From Aquimarina sediminis (GTDB lineage Bacteria > Bacteroidota > Bacteroidia > Flavobacteriales > Flavobacteriaceae), in the NCBI RefSeq assembly GCF_002895435.1, contig NZ_POYJ01000009.1, forward strand, positions 176,076 to 240,075: a DNA stretch of 64,000 nucleotides, read 5' to 3'. Below are positions 9,470 to 21,073 of the stretch, piece after piece. The number at the start of each line of letters is the position of its first letter. Position 1 is the first letter of the stretch. The position numbers and the translations under genes are program-made. The notes below the pieces were generated by a model that made no database searches, was not told the DNA's origin, and saw nothing but the letters and a program-made list of their open reading frames with translations.

Positions 9470-10050
9470 GAGTTACTTCTTTTTTATACAAATCAAAAAC
9501 TGTCAGATCTTTTGAATCAAAAACAAACAATGTATTCTGTGATAACACAAAAAAAATCACAGTGACATATTGCCTCATACAGAAAGTAATAATCGTATTA
9601 GATTTTGCACAAATTCACTAATTAAGAACAAAAACTATCAAGCAAAAGGCATAACAAACTGAAGCATAGCAACAACTTCTATTGCCCTACTTTACACCAG
9701 GTATTTATTCAGAAATTATACAACTACCTCTATATATTTTTATCAAACAATTAAATAACTTTTTTCCCTTAGACAAGATACTAAATTTTAGAATAACAGA
9801 AAATTGTCCTATACACGTTTTACAAAAAAACTAGCAACAAAGAGATAAAATTGAAAATCAAATATTTTAAAAGAAAAAACAGTAAAAAATGATAGATTAA
9901 ACAAGCGCTATTGCATCAAGTTCAAAATGTCGAAATTTTAATCAGAATAAAAAAAGAATTATTACGATGCTATTTACACTTTGAATTCAATCAACACAGA
10001 CCTATCTTTCTGAAGCAAAAAAATACACTCTAACCCAAAAAAACTGATCT
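9470..10050. other. Intergenic stretch without recognised gene
   Basis: About 580 bp, very AT-rich, between the TTG-started membrane protein and the end of ligA. No convincing reading frame, RNA gene or terminator was found. At about 9968-9991 it contains a copy of the motif TTTACACTTTGAATT that also forms the ends of the small inverted-repeat element at 57963-58064. Confidence 0.5.
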
Positions 10051-12045
<1,995 letters not shown>

Positions 12046-12101
12046 CTAAACAATATGTCTTATTCTTTTGTAATATTTTGATCGTATAACTGACTTAATT
12101 T

Positions 12102-12692
12102 TCAAGTTCTATCTAGCTTCAACCATTTTGGAACTTGTGCTGGCTTAAAGGTTTTCATCTTTTCTAATAATCGATCTATATCATTATCAACAAGAAGTAA
12201 CTCATAGTTATCCATTTTCAAAAAACCTCGTCTTACCATATTTTCTAACATCGCCAACAGGTCATCATAGAACCCTCCTATATTCAAAAGCCCGATTGGT
12301 TTTTGATGCAAGCCCAATTGCGACCATGTTATAATCTCAAACAATTCTTCTAATGTCCCAAACCCACCTGGTAATGTAATAAAACCATCGCTAAACTCCT
12401 GCATTTTCATTTTGCGCTCATGCATGTTTGATGTAGTAATTAACTCATGTAATCCTAAATGAACAACCTCTTTTTGTTTTAAAAAATCAGGAATCACTCC
12501 AATCACTTTCCCTTTATGTTGTAATACCCCTTGAGCTACTTTACCCATTATCCCTATTTTGGCGGCTCCATACACTAAAGTAATCTGTTGTTTTGCCAAT
12601 TTTTCTCCCAATAATATTGCTTCAGAAATAACCTTAGTATCATTTCCTTCACTACTTCCACAAAATACACATATCGATGTAAGTCTATTCAT
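12102..12692 (-). CDS. LOG family protein (TIGR00730, Rossmann fold)
   Basis: 196 residues with the defining motif PGGFGTLEE at 108-116 and the N-terminal VFCGSSEG. Family members hydrolyse nucleoside monophosphates (the cytokinin riboside 5'-monophosphate phosphoribohydrolase reaction, or general AMP hydrolysis). Which substrate is used here cannot be read from sequence. The catalytic Arg/Glu pair is represented by HERK (91-94) and the Glu in GTLEE. It is 11 bp downstream of prmC and probably in its operon. Confidence 0.9.
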   Translation of the reverse strand: MNRLTSICVFCGSSEGNDTKVISEAILLGEKLAKQQITLVYGAAKIGIMGKVAQGVLQHKGKVIGVIPDFLKQKEVVHLGLHELITTSNMHERKMKMQEFSDGFITLPGGFGTLEELFEIITWSQLGLHQKPIGLLNIGGFYDDLLAMLENMVRRGFLKMDNYELLLVDNDIDRLLEKMKTFKPAQVPKWLKLDRT

Positions 12693-12703
12693 ATTTAGTT
12701 TTT

Positions 12704-13555
12704 TTAGTTCACCGAAGCTTTTATCATTCTATCATTGTTATACATATCTTTACGCACTATAACCGTCGTATACCCTTTAGCTTCAATCATACTCTTAGTT
12801 TCCTCACCCAAATATTGGTTAATCTCAAAATACAACACACCGTTTTCCTTTAACTTTTTTCTTGCCAATTGGGTGATTTTTTTATAAAAAATCAATGGAG
12901 CATCATCAGAAACGAATAAAGCCTGTGGAGGTTCATTATCCAATACATTAGCTTTCATCTCATTTTTCTCCAATTCTCTTACATAGGGAGGATTAGAAAC
13001 AATAATATCAAATTTCAGAAACAGCTCTTCTGTATTCAAAATATCTGTCAAAACAAACGTTACATCTACCTCATTTTTACTTGCATTTTCCTTAGCAACA
13101 TTTATTGCTTCTGCAGAAACATCAATTGCATACACCTTTGCTTTAGGCAAATTCTTAGCCAATGAGATTGCAATACAACCACTTCCGGTACCTATATCTA
13201 ATATCGAAATTGAATCTTTAGCATTAGCTTGATCATTTATAATCCAATCCACTAACTCTTCAGTTTCAGGTCTGGGAATTAACACATGAGGGGTCACCCT
13301 AAAAGTTACTCCATAAAAATCAGCTTTACCAATTATATATTGAACTGGTTCGTGATCCTTGAGACGTTTTACTGCTTTATCAAACTTTTTTTTCTCTTCA
13401 GCCGAAAGTTTTTTATTAAGATGTATAGCTACATCGACTCTTCTAAGCTCCAGAATTTCTTCTGTTAACATATAAAAAAGAGATAATACTTCTTCAGAAT
13501 CATAAATCCCTGACAATGAGCTTACAAAACTATCTCTAAGATCTTTTATCTTCAA
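12704..13555 (-). CDS. prmC: Peptide chain release factor N5-glutamine methyltransferase
   Basis: Methylates the Gln of the GGQ motif in release factors RF1 and RF2, needed for efficient translation termination. An N-terminal helical domain (about 1-85) contains the PVQYIIGKADFYG segment, followed by a class I SAM-dependent methyltransferase with DIGTGSG (120-126) and the diagnostic NPPY (188-191). Length 283 aa is normal. It lies 19 bp after a GNAT gene and 11 bp before the LOG-family gene, forming a small minus-strand group. Confidence 0.96.
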   Translation of the reverse strand: MKIKDLRDSFVSSLSGIYDSEEVLSLFYMLTEEILELRRVDVAIHLNKKLSAEEKKKFDKAVKRLKDHEPVQYIIGKADFYGVTFRVTPHVLIPRPETEELVDWIINDQANAKDSISILDIGTGSGCIAISLAKNLPKAKVYAIDVSAEAINVAKENASKNEVDVTFVLTDILNTEELFLKFDIIVSNPPYVRELEKNEMKANVLDNEPPQALFVSDDAPLIFYKKITQLARKKLKENGVLYFEINQYLGEETKSMIEAKGYTTVIVRKDMYNNDRMIKASVN

Positions 13556-13574
13556 TGTGAAGTTTATTTTTAAA

Positions 13575-14063
13575 TTACAAATCTTTGATCATCCATTCCT
13601 GACAACTATAATGTCCAGTATTCCCAATTGGCTCCTCTAGCGACTTAAAACCTACCTTTCTATACAACTTCCTAGCTGCTTCCATATAAGGCATCGTTTC
13701 TAGATAGCATTTAGTATACCCCTCTTTTTTTGCATAGTCAAGGCATCTATTGATCATTCTAAAACCTATCCCTTTACCTCTAGTTTCTTGTAAAAAATAC
13801 ATTTTTTGCAACTCACAAACCCGAATAGACTCTACCCCATCTAAAGGCGCTATACCCGCTCCTCCTAAAACCCTACCACCTTCTTCAACAACATAATACC
13901 CCATCCCTGGTTGCTTATATGTTTCAAACATGCTGTCTAACGATTTATCCTCATATGCAGTACCAACTTTTGGGACTCCCATTTCTATCAAAACATCACG
14001 TATCACCTTAGCAATTGCTTTATTATCTTCTAACTGTATTGGTCGGATTTTCAGATCGCTCAT
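13575..14063 (-). CDS. GNAT family N-acetyltransferase
   Basis: 162-residue acetyltransferase of the Gcn5-related fold. The acetyl-CoA pyrophosphate loop is ETRGKGIGFRM; beta strands with YYVVEEGGRVLGGAGI precede it and LYRKVGFKSLEE closes the fold. Substrate is unknown. Its position just upstream of prmC suggests co-transcription. Small-molecule targets are more likely than protein targets for this subfamily, but this is inference. Confidence 0.88.
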   Translation of the reverse strand: MSDLKIRPIQLEDNKAIAKVIRDVLIEMGVPKVGTAYEDKSLDSMFETYKQPGMGYYVVEEGGRVLGGAGIAPLDGVESIRVCELQKMYFLQETRGKGIGFRMINRCLDYAKKEGYTKCYLETMPYMEAARKLYRKVGFKSLEEPIGNTGHYSCQEWMIKDL

Positions 14064-14191
14064 TATATTAAAAACCTTACTTTTGTTTTACTACAAAACA
14101 CAAATCTGACTATTTCTATGATTTTAGTTTTGAGTATTAAATTAGTTCTAAAAAGGGTATTGAAATATACGTCAAATCTAATCAGAAATCA

Positions 14192-14653
14192 ATGAAGAAG
14201 TTTTTATTATTATCAACAATATTTATACTTACCACAAACTGTTCTGTTTCTAAAAAACTAAAATTCGAATACGTTGACAACATTGAAGTTAAAAATATCG
14301 ACCTCAATAATATAACCCTCAATGCAGATGCTGTTTTTAACAATCCAAATAATTTAAGAGGAACACTTTCAATAGATGATATGCATATTTTTGTGGATAA
14401 CATTGATGTAGGAACGGTTTCTTCTCAAGAATTTAAGGTTCCTCAAAAAAGCGAATTTTCTATCCCCTTAGAAGGCACAATTTCACTCTCCAAAGTATAC
14501 AAAGAAAATAAAAATAATCTTCTCGGTAGCATCCTAAAAGTAGTGCAAACCGATTCACTAAAAATAAGATATAAAGGCGCTATAAAATACCACTTAGGAA
14601 GTTTCTCTTACCCTTACTCAATCGACAAAGAACAAATGGTGAGATTAAAATAA
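14192..14653 (+). CDS. LEA14-like lipoprotein
   Basis: 153-residue predicted lipoprotein: short signal peptide with Cys17 in TTNC. The mature part looks like a water-stress/LEA type 2 beta-sandwich, with the alternating pattern NIEVKNIDLNNITLNADAVF then NNPNNLRGTLSIDD and later FKVPQKSEFSIPLEGTISL. Such proteins probably bind or stabilise something in the envelope, but no ligand is known. It stands alone, divergent from the GNAT-prmC group. Confidence 0.7.
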   Translation: MKKFLLLSTIFILTTNCSVSKKLKFEYVDNIEVKNIDLNNITLNADAVFNNPNNLRGTLSIDDMHIFVDNIDVGTVSSQEFKVPQKSEFSIPLEGTISLSKVYKENKNNLLGSILKVVQTDSLKIRYKGAIKYHLGSFSYPYSIDKEQMVRLK

Positions 14654-14821
14654 CAATCCCACCTGCAACTTGGTAATTTTTCACTGAAAACAGTGATTCA
14701 ACTCCTATTGATAGTAAAGATATTTGTAATTAACATAAAAGTTTGAATACCCCATAGTCAATCAACAACACAACCTCTAGTCAGGACGCATCATTATCCT
14801 ATTAGATAAACTGAAAACAAA

Positions 14822-15283
14822 ATGAAAAAATTGATTAAACACTTTATTTTGATAATGTTTTTTGTTCCCACCACAAATTCCTTTAGTCAAAGCAAACCTG
14901 AAATTATTGAAATTACTCCAATAAAAAAAGAACCATTCAAATATTACCAACTTGAAGCCAAAACAAGTCAAGGAGTAGAAGGAAAAATCTATTTAAACGG
15001 CAAAAAGCTTCATGAATTTACAAAACCAGGAAGCAGCACAAGCAATAATAAAGCCCAAAAGCTTATCAAAAACGGCACCAATGAAATCGTTCTTAAAATA
15101 TCTTCAATTGATGATCATGTAGAAAAAGGTTATTTCTCCAAATGTGTAGTTTTTATTGCAATACATGGTGTAAATGAAAAAATATTCCCTTCGGATGAAA
15201 CTCAAATAGTTCGTATCAAATGGAATCCTAAAAAAGTTCAAAAAAAGGGAACTATAAAATATGTGTTTGAACTAGAAAGATAA
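14822..15283 (+). CDS. Exported hypothetical protein
   Basis: 153 residues; signal peptide with hydrophobic core ILIMFFVP and probable cleavage after NSFSQ or nearby. The mature part is Lys-rich and beta-strand rich (GVEGKIYLNGKKLHEF; GTNEIVLKISSIDD), suggesting a small immunoglobulin-like or carbohydrate-binding fold. I do not recognise a family. It is monocistronic, followed after about 70 bp by ribD. Confidence 0.6.
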   Translation: MKKLIKHFILIMFFVPTTNSFSQSKPEIIEITPIKKEPFKYYQLEAKTSQGVEGKIYLNGKKLHEFTKPGSSTSNNKAQKLIKNGTNEIVLKISSIDDHVEKGYFSKCVVFIAIHGVNEKIFPSDETQIVRIKWNPKKVQKKGTIKYVFELER

Positions 15284-15333
15284 TTAATCAACACTAGACA
15301 TTAGCAATACCTCATAAAACACATAGTTTTACT

Positions 15334-15341
15334 TATTTTTG
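15334..15341 (+). promoter_or_regulatory. -7 promoter element of ribD
   Basis: TATTTTTG matches the Bacteroidetes -7 consensus TAnnTTTG and lies 12 bp before the ribD ATG at 15354. It overlaps an in-frame TTG (15339), which argues that this TTG is not the start. No clear -33 TTG was found at the ideal distance. Confidence 0.5.
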
Positions 15342-15353
15342 CTATTTGCAAAA

Positions 15354-16397
15354 ATGACAATACACGAAAAATATATAAGACGTTGCATACAACTTGCCAA
15401 AAACGGGCTAGGAACAACTTACCCCAACCCTTTAGTAGGCAGCGTAATAGTACACAACAACAGTATTATTGGAGAAGGATGGCATTATCAATCAGGAAAA
15501 CCTCATGCCGAAGTAAATGCTATTGCTTCTGTAAGCAACCCCTCTCTTTTAAAAGAAGCTACAATATATGTAAGCCTAGAGCCTTGTAGTCATTATGGAA
15601 AAACTCCTCCTTGCAGTGATCTCATCATAGAAAAGGGAATCAAAAAAGTCGTTATCGGCACTATAGACACTTTTGCAAAGGTATCAGGAGCTGGGATTCA
15701 AAGATTAATAAATGCCGGTTGCGACGTAGTTGTAGGTGTATTAGAAAAAGAGTGTTTAGTACTAAATAGGCGTTTTTTTACTTTTCACAACAAAAAACGT
15801 CCTTATGTTATTCTAAAATGGGCAGAAACTTTTGATAACTATATCGCTCCGGCTTCTACCCAAAAAAGAGAACCGGTTTGGATAACTAACACATACTCCA
15901 GACAACTTGTCCATAAATGGAGAGCAGAAGAACAGGCTATTTTGATAGGCAATCAAACCGCAATAAAAGATAACCCTAAGCTTACCATTAGAGATTGGTC
16001 AGGGAAACAACCAATAAGAATTCTCATAGATAGATCAGGACAAACCCCTGTTGATTCTAATATACTAGACAATACAGTAAAGACTATTGTGATTACCCAA
16101 GAAAAATTCAAAAAAGAAAATCACCAAAATCTTATCTACGAAATTGTGGATTATAGAAATGATATCACAAAAGAAATCTGCGATATTCTTTACAAACACA
16201 ATATCCAATCTGTAATTATAGAAGGTGGAAGCTACACCCTACAATCTTTTATTGATAAAAACATTTGGGATGAGGCAAGGGTTTTTAAAGGAAGTATTAT
16301 TTTTGGATCCGGAATAAAAGCCCCCACCCACCAAGGACATTTAATTTCAGAAGAAAAATTTAAAAAAGATACTTTAACGACATATCATAATGATTAA
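15354..16397 (+). CDS. ribD: Bifunctional diaminohydroxyphosphoribosylaminopyrimidine deaminase / 5-amino-6-(5-phosphoribosylamino)uracil reductase
   Basis: Catalyses the second and third steps of riboflavin synthesis. The N-terminal deaminase has the zinc site HAEVNA plus PCSHYGKTPPC; the C-terminal reductase begins near RPYVILKWAETFDNYI and ends with the VIIEGGSYT segment typical of RibD-C. The ATG at 15354 is chosen over the in-frame TTG at 15339, because the latter lies inside the -7 promoter element and MTIHEKYIRRC is the usual N-terminus. The predicted protein is 347 aa. The stop overlaps the next ATG by 8 bp. Confidence 0.95.
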   Translation: MTIHEKYIRRCIQLAKNGLGTTYPNPLVGSVIVHNNSIIGEGWHYQSGKPHAEVNAIASVSNPSLLKEATIYVSLEPCSHYGKTPPCSDLIIEKGIKKVVIGTIDTFAKVSGAGIQRLINAGCDVVVGVLEKECLVLNRRFFTFHNKKRPYVILKWAETFDNYIAPASTQKREPVWITNTYSRQLVHKWRAEEQAILIGNQTAIKDNPKLTIRDWSGKQPIRILIDRSGQTPVDSNILDNTVKTIVITQEKFKKENHQNLIYEIVDYRNDITKEICDILYKHNIQSVIIEGGSYTLQSFIDKNIWDEARVFKGSIIFGSGIKAPTHQGHLISEEKFKKDTLTTYHND

Positions 16398-16998
16398 GAC
16401 TATAATTTTTGATTTTGGAGATGTTTTTATCAATTTAGATAAACCCGCTACAGAAAGAGAATTTTTAAAACTTGGAGAAATCTCTCCTGTTTCAGAAATA
16501 CAAAAAATCAATAAACGATATGAGGTAGGAAACTTTTCTACCCCAGAATTTATTGATGCTTTTCACAAACTACTACCAGAAGCTTCAGAAAAGGAGATAA
16601 TTAATGCCTGGAATGCTATTTTATTAGATTTTCCAGAACATCGACTTAAATTTATTCAAAAGCTAGCATCCAAAAAACAGTATAAACTAATTCTATTAAG
16701 TAACACCAACGAATTGCACATTAAATGGATAAAAGAAAATGTGCCGTTTTTTGAAGAGTTTAAATCTTGCTTTGATGTTTTTTATCTTTCGCACGAAATA
16801 CGCTTAAGAAAACCAGGAACCAGCGTTTTTGATTTTGTTCTCCAACAAAACAAACTCAACCCTACAGAAACACTGTTTATTGACGACACAAAAGAAAACA
16901 CAGATACAGCAGCAGCATTAGGGATTCACACCTGGAACAATGATCCTAAAACAGAAGACGTTACAAATCTGTTCACTACAAAATCTAATTTATTTTGA
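16390..16998 (+). CDS. HAD superfamily hydrolase (subfamily IA)
   Basis: 202-residue phosphatase-like protein. Motif I IFDFGDVF supplies the nucleophilic Asp, motif II is LLSNTNELH, and the metal-binding motif IV is FIDDTKENT. The cap is small and helical, typical of YihX-like subclass I enzymes acting on sugar phosphates or nucleotides. It overlaps ribD by 8 bp, so it might supply the riboflavin-pathway phosphatase step that often lacks a dedicated gene. That is an inference from position only. Confidence 0.88.
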   Translation: MIKTIIFDFGDVFINLDKPATEREFLKLGEISPVSEIQKINKRYEVGNFSTPEFIDAFHKLLPEASEKEIINAWNAILLDFPEHRLKFIQKLASKKQYKLILLSNTNELHIKWIKENVPFFEEFKSCFDVFYLSHEIRLRKPGTSVFDFVLQQNKLNPTETLFIDDTKENTDTAAALGIHTWNNDPKTEDVTNLFTTKSNLF

Positions 16999-17864
16999 TC
17001 TATTTGGTTCTTAGCATATTAGCTTCCTCCTTGATTTTTGTCATCTTCAAGCTATTTGACAGATATAACATAGATACATTACAAGCCATTATCATTAACT
17101 ATATAGTAGCTTGTTTTTCTGGGATAATAGCGTACTCAGAACCTATTGATATAATATCCATACCCAAAGAAGGATGGTTTTATGGCACTATAATTTTGGG
17201 AGTGGTTTTTATATCCGTATTTAATTTAATGGCCATAACCACACAAAAAAATGGTCTCTCTGTAGCAGCTGTTGCTACCAAAATGAGCTTGGTCATACCA
17301 ATTGTTTTCGGAATCATAGCTTACCATGAAAGCACAGGTGTTATCAAGGTAATTGGTATTCTCATTGCACTTGTAGCGGTGTACCTGACCTCTACCAAAA
17401 ATACTTCAGGAATTCCCATAACAAAAAAGAACCTAATATTCCCAATATTAGTTTTTATTGGAAGTGGAATTATTGACACTAGTATTAAATTTTTAGAAAC
17501 ACACTATGTAGCCAAAAATGACATCCCTATTTTCTCTGCCTCTGTTTTTGGATTCGCAGCCTTAATAGGTATTCTCACCTTACTATATAAAGCCATAACA
17601 GGAACTTTTGAAATTTCATTAAAAAACATTATTGCAGGGATAGGATTAGGAATCCCAAATTATTTTTCAATCTATTTTTTGATAAATGCATTACGTCATG
17701 ATAGTATGGACAGCTCTACAGTTTTTACTATTAATAATGTAGCTGTGCTTTTGGTTTCTACCTTAGCCGGAATCATTTTTTTTAGAGAAAAATTGATCCC
17801 AAAAAACTGGATCGGTATTTCTTTAGCGGTATTAAGTATTATTTTAGTAGCTTTCTCGATATAA
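16995..17864 (+). CDS. EamA/DMT family membrane transporter
   Basis: 289 residues with ten predicted membrane helices in two repeats, the second ending in NWIGISLAVLSIILVAFSI, which is the usual EamA signature region. Substrate unknown; relatives export metabolites or drugs. The start is a TTG overlapping the stop codon of the HAD gene (TTGA), indicating translational coupling. It is the third gene of the ribD cluster. Confidence 0.85.
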   Translation: MIYLVLSILASSLIFVIFKLFDRYNIDTLQAIIINYIVACFSGIIAYSEPIDIISIPKEGWFYGTIILGVVFISVFNLMAITTQKNGLSVAAVATKMSLVIPIVFGIIAYHESTGVIKVIGILIALVAVYLTSTKNTSGIPITKKNLIFPILVFIGSGIIDTSIKFLETHYVAKNDIPIFSASVFGFAALIGILTLLYKAITGTFEISLKNIIAGIGLGIPNYFSIYFLINALRHDSMDSSTVFTINNVAVLLVSTLAGIIFFREKLIPKNWIGISLAVLSIILVAFSI

Positions 17865-17875
17865 ACCACTCTTAT

Positions 17876-18490
17876 TTGGATATCAAAGACACATATAAAA
17901 CAATAGATTCTCCCGGAGAAGAGGTTCTCTTTAAAGACAGAAACAGTAAATTTTTTGGATACACCTTCCCTATAACATCAGAAAAAGAAGTTAAATCCAT
18001 TATAGAAAGGCTTAAAAAGCAACATCATTCTGCAAGACACTGGTGTTATGCATGGCAACTTGGAACAGAAAACATAAAGTATCGCAGTAATGATGATGGA
18101 GAACCGTCTAATTCTGCAGGTCAACCTATATATGGACAAATTCAATCATCAGACATAACCAATGTTTTAATTGTAGTCGTACGATATTTTGGTGGGGTAA
18201 AACTAGGAGTCGGAGGTTTAATCAATGCATATCGTACAACTGCAAGTCTAGCAATACAGGCATCCACTATAATCGAAAAAACCATCAACATTGATTTTGT
18301 GGTTATTTTTGAATACAAAGACATGAATAAGGTGATGAGAATTATCAAAGAAAATAACCTTTCTATCACCAAACAGGACCTCTCATTAAATTGTAAAATT
18401 TATATTTCTGTAAGAAAAAAGATCGTAGATAAAATAAAAGGCATTTTTTCCCCGTTGTATGAAATAGAAATTAAACAATTAGAGAATTAA
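17876..18490 (+). CDS. YigZ/IMPACT family protein
   Basis: 204-residue protein with the UPF0029 (IMPACT) N-terminal domain: KDRNSKFFGYTFPI, the central SARHWCYAWQLG, and GEPSNSAGQPIYGQI followed by VVVRYFGGVKLGVGGLI. These are strongly conserved in the family. The C-terminal third corresponds to the DUF1949-like ferredoxin fold. Eukaryotic relatives affect translation control; the bacterial role is not settled. The predicted start is TTG (DIKDTYKTI follows), 11 bp after the transporter. It ends convergent with the thioesterase gene with a 4-bp overlap. Confidence 0.9.
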   Translation: MDIKDTYKTIDSPGEEVLFKDRNSKFFGYTFPITSEKEVKSIIERLKKQHHSARHWCYAWQLGTENIKYRSNDDGEPSNSAGQPIYGQIQSSDITNVLIVVVRYFGGVKLGVGGLINAYRTTASLAIQASTIIEKTINIDFVVIFEYKDMNKVMRIIKENNLSITKQDLSLNCKIYISVRKKIVDKIKGIFSPLYEIEIKQLEN

Positions 18491-18891
18491 TAGTTATTTA
18501 TTTTGTCAATTAAATAGGAAGGACATTGAATTGGTTTTCTTGTTTTACTATCAACAAAAACCAAGGTCACAGATGCAATTGTTAACAATTCTTGCATGTT
18601 ATTAAAAATTTCGAAGTCAAAAATTATCTTAACTGTAGGAATTTTCCTTAGTGTAGTTTTGACAATTAGTTCTTCATCGAAGAAAGCTGATTTCTTAAAT
18701 TTAAGATCTAATGTAAACACCGGAAGCATTACACCATTCTCTTCCATTGTTTTATATGAGACCCCTAATTTAGACAACCAGTCAATTCGAGCTAACTCTA
18801 AGTACTGTGGGTAGTTACCGTGATGCACCACCCCCATTTGATCTGTTTCTGAGTATCGAACTTTTAAGGAGGTTTCTGAGGTAATTGGCAT
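18487..18891 (-). CDS. Acyl-CoA thioesterase (hotdog fold, YbgC-like)
   Basis: 134 residues of the 4-hydroxybenzoyl-CoA thioesterase family. The active-site segment is YSETDQMGVVHHGNYPQYLELAR, here cited as residues about 11-33, with the Asp in the D-Q-M-G-V-V-H-H pattern. The core strands LDLKFKKSAFFDEELIVKT follow. It probably hydrolyses short or branched acyl-CoA thioesters in the cytoplasm. Substrate is not predictable. Convergent with yigZ, divergent from dnaA. Confidence 0.9.
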   Translation of the reverse strand: MPITSETSLKVRYSETDQMGVVHHGNYPQYLELARIDWLSKLGVSYKTMEENGVMLPVFTLDLKFKKSAFFDEELIVKTTLRKIPTVKIIFDFEIFNNMQELLTIASVTLVFVDSKTRKPIQCPSYLIDKINNY

Positions 18892-19092
18892 AGTCTTAAA
18901 AATAAATTATTATTTCTCGAATTGGATATCGAAAGATCAAATTATGCAAAAAAAATAATTAATATTCAACCCCTAAATCGTTTTTTTTTTACATTTTTTG
19001 TTCACATATTTGTCAAGCAAAATCAGTAAGGAGTTTTTCAACAATTTCTTTTTAGTATCTTAACAGAAAAAAAAGTAAATCTAACCGTAAGA

Positions 19093-20520
19093 ATGAATGT
19101 AACCGCGCAATCAGTTTGGGACAGTTGTTTATCTTTTATAGAAGACAATATAACACCTCAAGCTTTTAAAACATGGTTTGAACCAATTAAAGCTGTAAAA
19201 CTTACAGATAGCGCTTTGAGCATTCAGGTTCCTAGTAAATTTTTTTATGAATGGCTAGAAGAACATTATGTAAACCTTCTAAAAGTATCTCTTACACGAG
19301 AACTTGGAGAAAGTGCTAAATTGGTTTATGTAATCAAAATGGAAAACACCTACGGCAACAAAAAGCCGTTTACAGAAAAAATACCAAGTGCTAATCGCAC
19401 TCCTGTTAACTCGCAAGAGGTTGATGTACCTATAAAAAGCAAAAACCCTGAGTTAAAAAACCCATTCGTTATTCCTGGAATACGCAATGTCAAAATAGAA
19501 TCTCAACTAAACCCTAGTTATAATTTTGAAAATTTTCTGGAAGGAGACTCTAATAGACTTGCTCGATCTGCAGGAATGGCTGTAGCCAATAAACCTGGCG
19601 GCACCTCGTTTAACCCATTACTTATTTTTGGAGGTGTTGGTTTAGGAAAAACGCATCTAGCCCATGCAATCGGAGTAAACATCAAAGACAATTACCCAGA
19701 AAAAACTGTTTTATACATCTCTGCTGAGAAATTTACTCAACAATACATAGAATCTGTAAAAAAGAACAACAGAAATGATTTTATTCATTTTTACCAGATT
19801 ATAGACGTGCTTATTGTTGATGACATTCAGTTATTATCAGGTAAAGCAGGAACACAAGATGTCTTTTTTCACATTTTCAATCACTTACACCAAAACGGGA
19901 AACAAGTAATCCTTACTAGTGATAAAGCTCCTGTTGACATGCAGGACATCGAACAACGATTACTTTCTAGATTTAAATGGGGATTATCGGCTGAATTACA
20001 TCAACCCGATTTTGAAACCAGAATTTCTATTATAAAAAATAAACTATATCGAGATGGTGTTGAAATGCCAGAAGAAATAGTAGAGTTTCTTGCTAATAAC
20101 ATTAAGACCAATATTAGAGAACTAGAAGGAGCCATCATATCATTAATAGCTCATTCCTCTTTTAACAAAAAGGATATCACTATAGATTTAGCCAAAGCCA
20201 TAGTAGACAACTATGTAAAAAATACTAAGCGCGAAGTTTCTATTGATTATATCCAAAAAGTAGTAAGTGATTATTTCCAAATGGACGTAGAAACCCTACA
20301 ATCCAAAACCAGAAAACGCCACATTGTTCAAGCTCGTCAACTTGCTATGTTCTTTGCCAAGAAACTAACCAAAGCATCGCTAGCCAGCATTGGAACACAA
20401 ATAGGAAAAAGAGATCACGCCACCGTTCTTCATGCCTGTAAAACAGTGGACAACCTATCATCTACAGATAAACAATTTAGAAAATACGTAGAAGACCTTG
20501 GAAAAAAGCTTACACTATAA
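19093..20520 (+). CDS. dnaA: Chromosomal replication initiator protein DnaA
   Basis: AAA+ ATPase that melts the origin and loads the replisome. Domain I occupies residues 1-85, a variable linker runs to about 140, the ATPase has Walker A GGVGLGKT at 180-187 and Walker B LIVDDIQLL near 240, and sensor II lies near ISIIKNKL. C-terminal domain IV carries the DNA-binding signature KRDHATVLHA. Length 475 aa is normal. The 200 bp upstream are AT-rich but contain no clear row of DnaA boxes, so an adjacent origin is not supported. Confidence 0.98.
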   Translation: MNVTAQSVWDSCLSFIEDNITPQAFKTWFEPIKAVKLTDSALSIQVPSKFFYEWLEEHYVNLLKVSLTRELGESAKLVYVIKMENTYGNKKPFTEKIPSANRTPVNSQEVDVPIKSKNPELKNPFVIPGIRNVKIESQLNPSYNFENFLEGDSNRLARSAGMAVANKPGGTSFNPLLIFGGVGLGKTHLAHAIGVNIKDNYPEKTVLYISAEKFTQQYIESVKKNNRNDFIHFYQIIDVLIVDDIQLLSGKAGTQDVFFHIFNHLHQNGKQVILTSDKAPVDMQDIEQRLLSRFKWGLSAELHQPDFETRISIIKNKLYRDGVEMPEEIVEFLANNIKTNIRELEGAIISLIAHSSFNKKDITIDLAKAIVDNYVKNTKREVSIDYIQKVVSDYFQMDVETLQSKTRKRHIVQARQLAMFFAKKLTKASLASIGTQIGKRDHATVLHACKTVDNLSSTDKQFRKYVEDLGKKLTL

Positions 20521-20608
20521 TCTTAACTAAGACAAAATAACAGAATACATAAAATAACCATTTTTATCTTCTTAAGGTTACATGTGATTTCCATAAAAAC
20601 AAACACAC

Positions 20609-21073
20609 ATGAAAATCAAAATACTAATGGTATGTTTAGGTAATATCTGCAGATCCCCCCTAGCAGAAGGCATACTAAAATCCAAACTTGACTTAGATCA
20701 TTATCAAATCGATTCATGCGGCACCAGCGGCTATCACATAGGAAACAAACCCGACCCACGCTCTATCGATATTGCAAAAAAAAATGGTATAGATATCACT
20801 GATCAAAGAGCAGCTCAATTCAAAACAAGTGACTTTAATGCGTATGACTACATTTATGCAATGGATAGATCCAATTATCAAAATATCGTAGCCCTCACGG
20901 ACAAAAGCGAAGACAAAAATAAAGTAGAACAAATCCTTAACGAACTTCACCCTAATAGCAATCTTGATGTACCCGACCCTTATTTTGGTGGAGATCAAGG
21001 TTTTGAAGACGTTTTCCAAATGCTAGACAAAGCCTGTGACAACATTGTTTTAAAACTTAAAGAAAGCAAATAA
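20609..21073 (+). CDS. Low-molecular-weight protein-tyrosine phosphatase
   Basis: 154 residues with the CX5R-S active site in VCLGNICRSPLAEG close to the N-terminus and the general-acid motif DVPDPYFGG near residue 120. These are the two hallmarks of the family. Likely dephosphorylates phosphotyrosine on proteins or acts on small phosphorylated compounds. It sits between dnaA and an RsmI-like methylase, on the same strand but with an 88-bp gap to dnaA. Confidence 0.93.
   Translation: MKIKILMVCLGNICRSPLAEGILKSKLDLDHYQIDSCGTSGYHIGNKPDPRSIDIAKKNGIDITDQRAAQFKTSDFNAYDYIYAMDRSNYQNIVALTDKSEDKNKVEQILNELHPNSNLDVPDPYFGGDQGFEDVFQMLDKACDNIVLKLKESK

Noticed and set aside
9390..9578. 62-residue frame overlapping the start of the second membrane protein gene
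   Set aside because: It overlaps the real gene in another frame and has no family resemblance; the paralogue alignment supports the other frame.
18892..19092. Possible replication origin next to dnaA
   Set aside because: The region is AT-rich, but no cluster of DnaA boxes of the TTATNCACA type was found, so oriC is not supported here.
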